A DNA stretch of 64,000 bases from Streptomyces sp. TLI_053 (GTDB lineage: Bacteria > Actinomycetota > Actinomycetes > Streptomycetales > Streptomycetaceae), in the NCBI RefSeq assembly GCF_900105395.1, contig NZ_LT629775.1, forward strand, positions 806,001 through 870,000, read 5' to 3'. The stretch's first letter is position 1; each line of letters begins with the position of its first letter. Under the pieces are notes generated by a model. That model was not told the origin of the DNA. It saw only the letters and a list, made by a program, of their open reading frames with translations, and searched no databases. This document shows, in pieces, positions 62,310 to 64,000 of the stretch. The position numbers and the translations under genes were made by a program.

Positions 62310-63548
62310 GTGACCACAGTTCTGAACCCCGCCGACGCCGCGTTCGCCCGCGACCCCTACCCGTACTACGCGGGGCTGCGCGCGCGGGGCCCGGCAGCCC
62401 GGGTGGACCTGTCCAACGGGACCTCGGCCTGGCTGGTGACCGGCTACCGCCAGGCCCGGGCGGTGCTGGCCGACGCCCGGTTCTCCAACGTCCCGGCGCC
62501 GCGGGCCGACGGGTCCGCCCGGGTGGGACCGGCGGCCGGAGCCCGGTCCGTGCTGGAGCGCCACATGCTCAACACCGACGGCGCCGAGCACCGCCGCCTG
62601 CGCCGGCTGGCCTCGGTGGCCTTCACCCCCCGCCGGGTGGACGCCCTCGGCGAGCGGATCGCCCGGCTCACCGAGGAGGTGATCGGCGGGCTCGCGGAAC
62701 GCCTCGACCGCGAAGGGAGCGCCGACCTCGTCGACGACTTCGCCTTCCCGCTGCCCGTCCTGGTGATCGGCGAGATCCTCGGCGTGCCCGAGGAGGACCG
62801 GGCGGACCTGCGCAGCTGGACCTACCGGGTCGGCTCCCCGGCCGGCGCCCTCGCCCCCGGCGAGATCGACGACGCGTGGCAGAGCCTGCACCGGTACTTC
62901 ACCGGGCTCATCGCGGCCAAGCGGCAGCAGCCCGGCGAGGACCTGTTCAGCCTGCTCGCCGCCGACCGGGACGCCGAGGCGCTGGACGACACCGAACTGC
63001 TGGCGATGGCGTTCCTGCTGCTCTTCGCGGGCTACGAGACGACCATGAACCTGCTCGCCTCCGCCTCGCTGCTGCTGCTCGGCCACCCCGGCGAGCTGGC
63101 CGCGGCCCGCCGGGAGGGCGAGACCCGGTGGGCCGCGGTGGTCGAGGAGACGCTGCGCCACGCCAGCCCGTTGGAGGGCACCACCTGGCGGCGCACCCGC
63201 GAGGAGGTCGACCTCGGCTCCGGCACGGTCGTCCCGGCCGACTCCTCCGTCCTGGTCGTCCTGGCGGCCGCCAACCGCGACCCGGAGGTCTTCCCCGACC
63301 CGGACGCCTTCCGGCCCGGCCGGTTCGCCCCCGGTGACGGCCGGGCCCTGCCGCACGTCGCCTTCGGGCACGGCCCGCACATCTGCCTCGGCGCCCGGCT
63401 GGCCCGGCTGGAGGCGACGATCGCCCTGCCCCGGCTGTTCGACGCCCTGCCCGCGCTGTCCCTCGCCGCCGACCCCGCCGCTCTGCCGTACCGGCCGGGC
63501 CTCCTGGTGCGCGGCCCCCGCAGCCTCCCGGTCCGCCGGAAGGGCTGA
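62310..63548 (+). CDS. Cytochrome P450
   Basis: A 412-aa class I bacterial P450. I-helix AGYETT (240-245; Glu replaces the usual Asp), ExxR at Glu 280 to Arg 283 (EETLRH), the meander PEVFPDPDAFRPGRFAPG, and the heme loop AFGHGPHICLGARLARLE with Cys 359. The heme loop and length resemble the CYP105/CYP107 groups of Streptomyces. Substrate unknown; no ferredoxin gene follows, and no biosynthetic neighbour is visible, so a role in the RiPP clusters 45 kb away is unlikely. Start GTG 62310 with a weak RBS. Confidence 0.92.
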   Translation: MTTVLNPADAAFARDPYPYYAGLRARGPAARVDLSNGTSAWLVTGYRQARAVLADARFSNVPAPRADGSARVGPAAGARSVLERHMLNTDGAEHRRLRRLASVAFTPRRVDALGERIARLTEEVIGGLAERLDREGSADLVDDFAFPLPVLVIGEILGVPEEDRADLRSWTYRVGSPAGALAPGEIDDAWQSLHRYFTGLIAAKRQQPGEDLFSLLAADRDAEALDDTELLAMAFLLLFAGYETTMNLLASASLLLLGHPGELAAARREGETRWAAVVEETLRHASPLEGTTWRRTREEVDLGSGTVVPADSSVLVVLAAANRDPEVFPDPDAFRPGRFAPGDGRALPHVAFGHGPHICLGARLARLEATIALPRLFDALPALSLAADPAALPYRPGLLVRGPRSLPVRRKG

Positions 63549-63671
63549 CCCCGGGGGAACGGCAACCCCACCGGCCTCCCGGCGCCGGCACCCCGGCACC
63601 GGCACCCCGGCGCCCGCGCCCCGCCACCGGCCTCCCGGTGCCGCCCGCGCCCGGAACCGGCCCCCGGTCGG

Positions 63672-64000
63672 TCAGCGCTCGGGGAAGGAGAAGGTCCGGC
63701 CCTCCGCCCTGAGCCGGGGCAGCAGCCGCTCCAGCGCCTCGACGGTCTGGGCGCGGTTGCCCCCGCCGTCGTGCAGCAGCACCGTCGGGCCCCGGCGGAG
63801 CTGCTCCTCGACGGTCTCGACGATCCGGTCCGCGCCGGGCCGTTCGAAGTCCCGGGTGTCGACGTTCCAGCCCAACGGGCGCATGCCGTGCGCGGCGGCG
63901 ATCTGACGGCTCTCCGGCGTGAAGGCACCACCGGGGGCCCGGTAGTAGGGGACGGGCGCCCCGCCGGTGGCGTCCTGGATCATCCGCAGCCCGTCCAGGA
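63672..64000 (-). CDS. Polysaccharide deacetylase (NodB-type), C-terminal part (gene runs off window end)
   Basis: The last about 109 codons of a NodB-domain protein are in the window. The visible motifs are YYRAPGGAFTP (motif with the catalytic Arg), GWNVDTRDFERPGADRIVE and PTVLLHDGGGNRAQTVEAL, which hold the conserved Trp/Asp and the catalytic LHD His. It would deacetylate a cell-wall or extracellular polysaccharide. The N-terminus, with the metal-binding Asp-Asp and HxxxH motifs, is outside the window. Confidence 0.9.
   Translation of the reverse strand, partial: LDGLRMIQDATGGAPVPYYRAPGGAFTPESRQIAAAHGMRPLGWNVDTRDFERPGADRIVETVEEQLRRGPTVLLHDGGGNRAQTVEALERLLPRLRAEGRTFSFPER

Noticed and set aside
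62310..63548. P450 as tailoring enzyme of the RiPP clusters
   Set aside because: It lies about 45 kb from the thiopeptide genes, next to unrelated genes and with its own weak start signals; nothing in the sequence links them.

Overview
The window is about 74% G+C with strong third-position GC bias. It carries a WhiB-like protein, an SsgA-like cell-division regulator, a SARP-type regulator, a RamC-like lanthipeptide synthetase and a SigF-type sigma factor next to anti-sigma and anti-anti-sigma proteins. This combination points to a Streptomycetaceae chromosome (Streptomyces or Kitasatospora). No tRNA, rRNA, transposase, integrase or CRISPR array was seen.

Layout. 0-6.8 kb holds a two-component system (partial response regulator and histidine kinase), a membrane-anchored PAF-acetylhydrolase-like esterase, a LysR regulator divergent from an NmrA-type reductase/darcynin pair, and an SPFH protein. 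7.6-17.7 kb is a compact thiopeptide cluster of the lactazole type: precursor lazA, a second and very different precursor, tRNA-Glu-dependent dehydratase lazB, pyridine synthase lazC, RRE/leader-binding lazD, YcaO cyclodehydratase lazE, and the fused glutamate-elimination/azoline-dehydrogenase lazF. 17.7-22.7 kb, on the other strand and converging with it by 4 bp, is a class III lanthipeptide operon in the order lanKC, lanA, ABC transporter. 23.7-30.9 kb has a secreted protein, an FUSC-type membrane protein, a Ser/Thr kinase fused to a lipoyl-like domain, a secreted histidine phosphatase and an isochorismatase-fold hydrolase. 30.9-42.1 kb is a 3,538-residue secreted RHS/LamG polymorphic toxin ending in a non-specific nuclease, with a SUKH immunity gene directly downstream. 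42.4-49.6 kb has uncharacterised and regulatory genes, an ArsR-type regulator divergent from an alpha/beta hydrolase, and an AadA-like nucleotidyltransferase. 49.9-55.9 kb contains a membrane-spanning SARP fusion followed by a developmental and stress block (WhiB, SsgA-like, HATPase, STAS, sigma factor). 56-64 kb has an SMP-30 lactonase, a secreted GH5-like glycosidase, a serine hydrolase, a hemerythrin-like protein, a P450 and a truncated polysaccharide deacetylase.

Most noteworthy: (1) the lactazole-type cluster encodes two precursors with the same leader. One core is a lactazole variant. The other is Ser-rich with a single Cys and should give a different ring size or a non-thiopeptide product. 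(2) It sits tail to tail with a class III lanthipeptide operon that holds the only nearby exporter. (3) Both RiPP loci have strong hairpins just after the precursor genes, which may set the precursor-to-enzyme ratio. (4) The RHS toxin contains a 488-bp perfect internal duplication. (5) A receptor kinase carries a lipoyl-like domain whose modification lysine is replaced by Arg, and a SARP regulator carries a membrane segment and an outer domain. Coordinates and starts were read by eye; family names rest on motif recognition, not on database searches.
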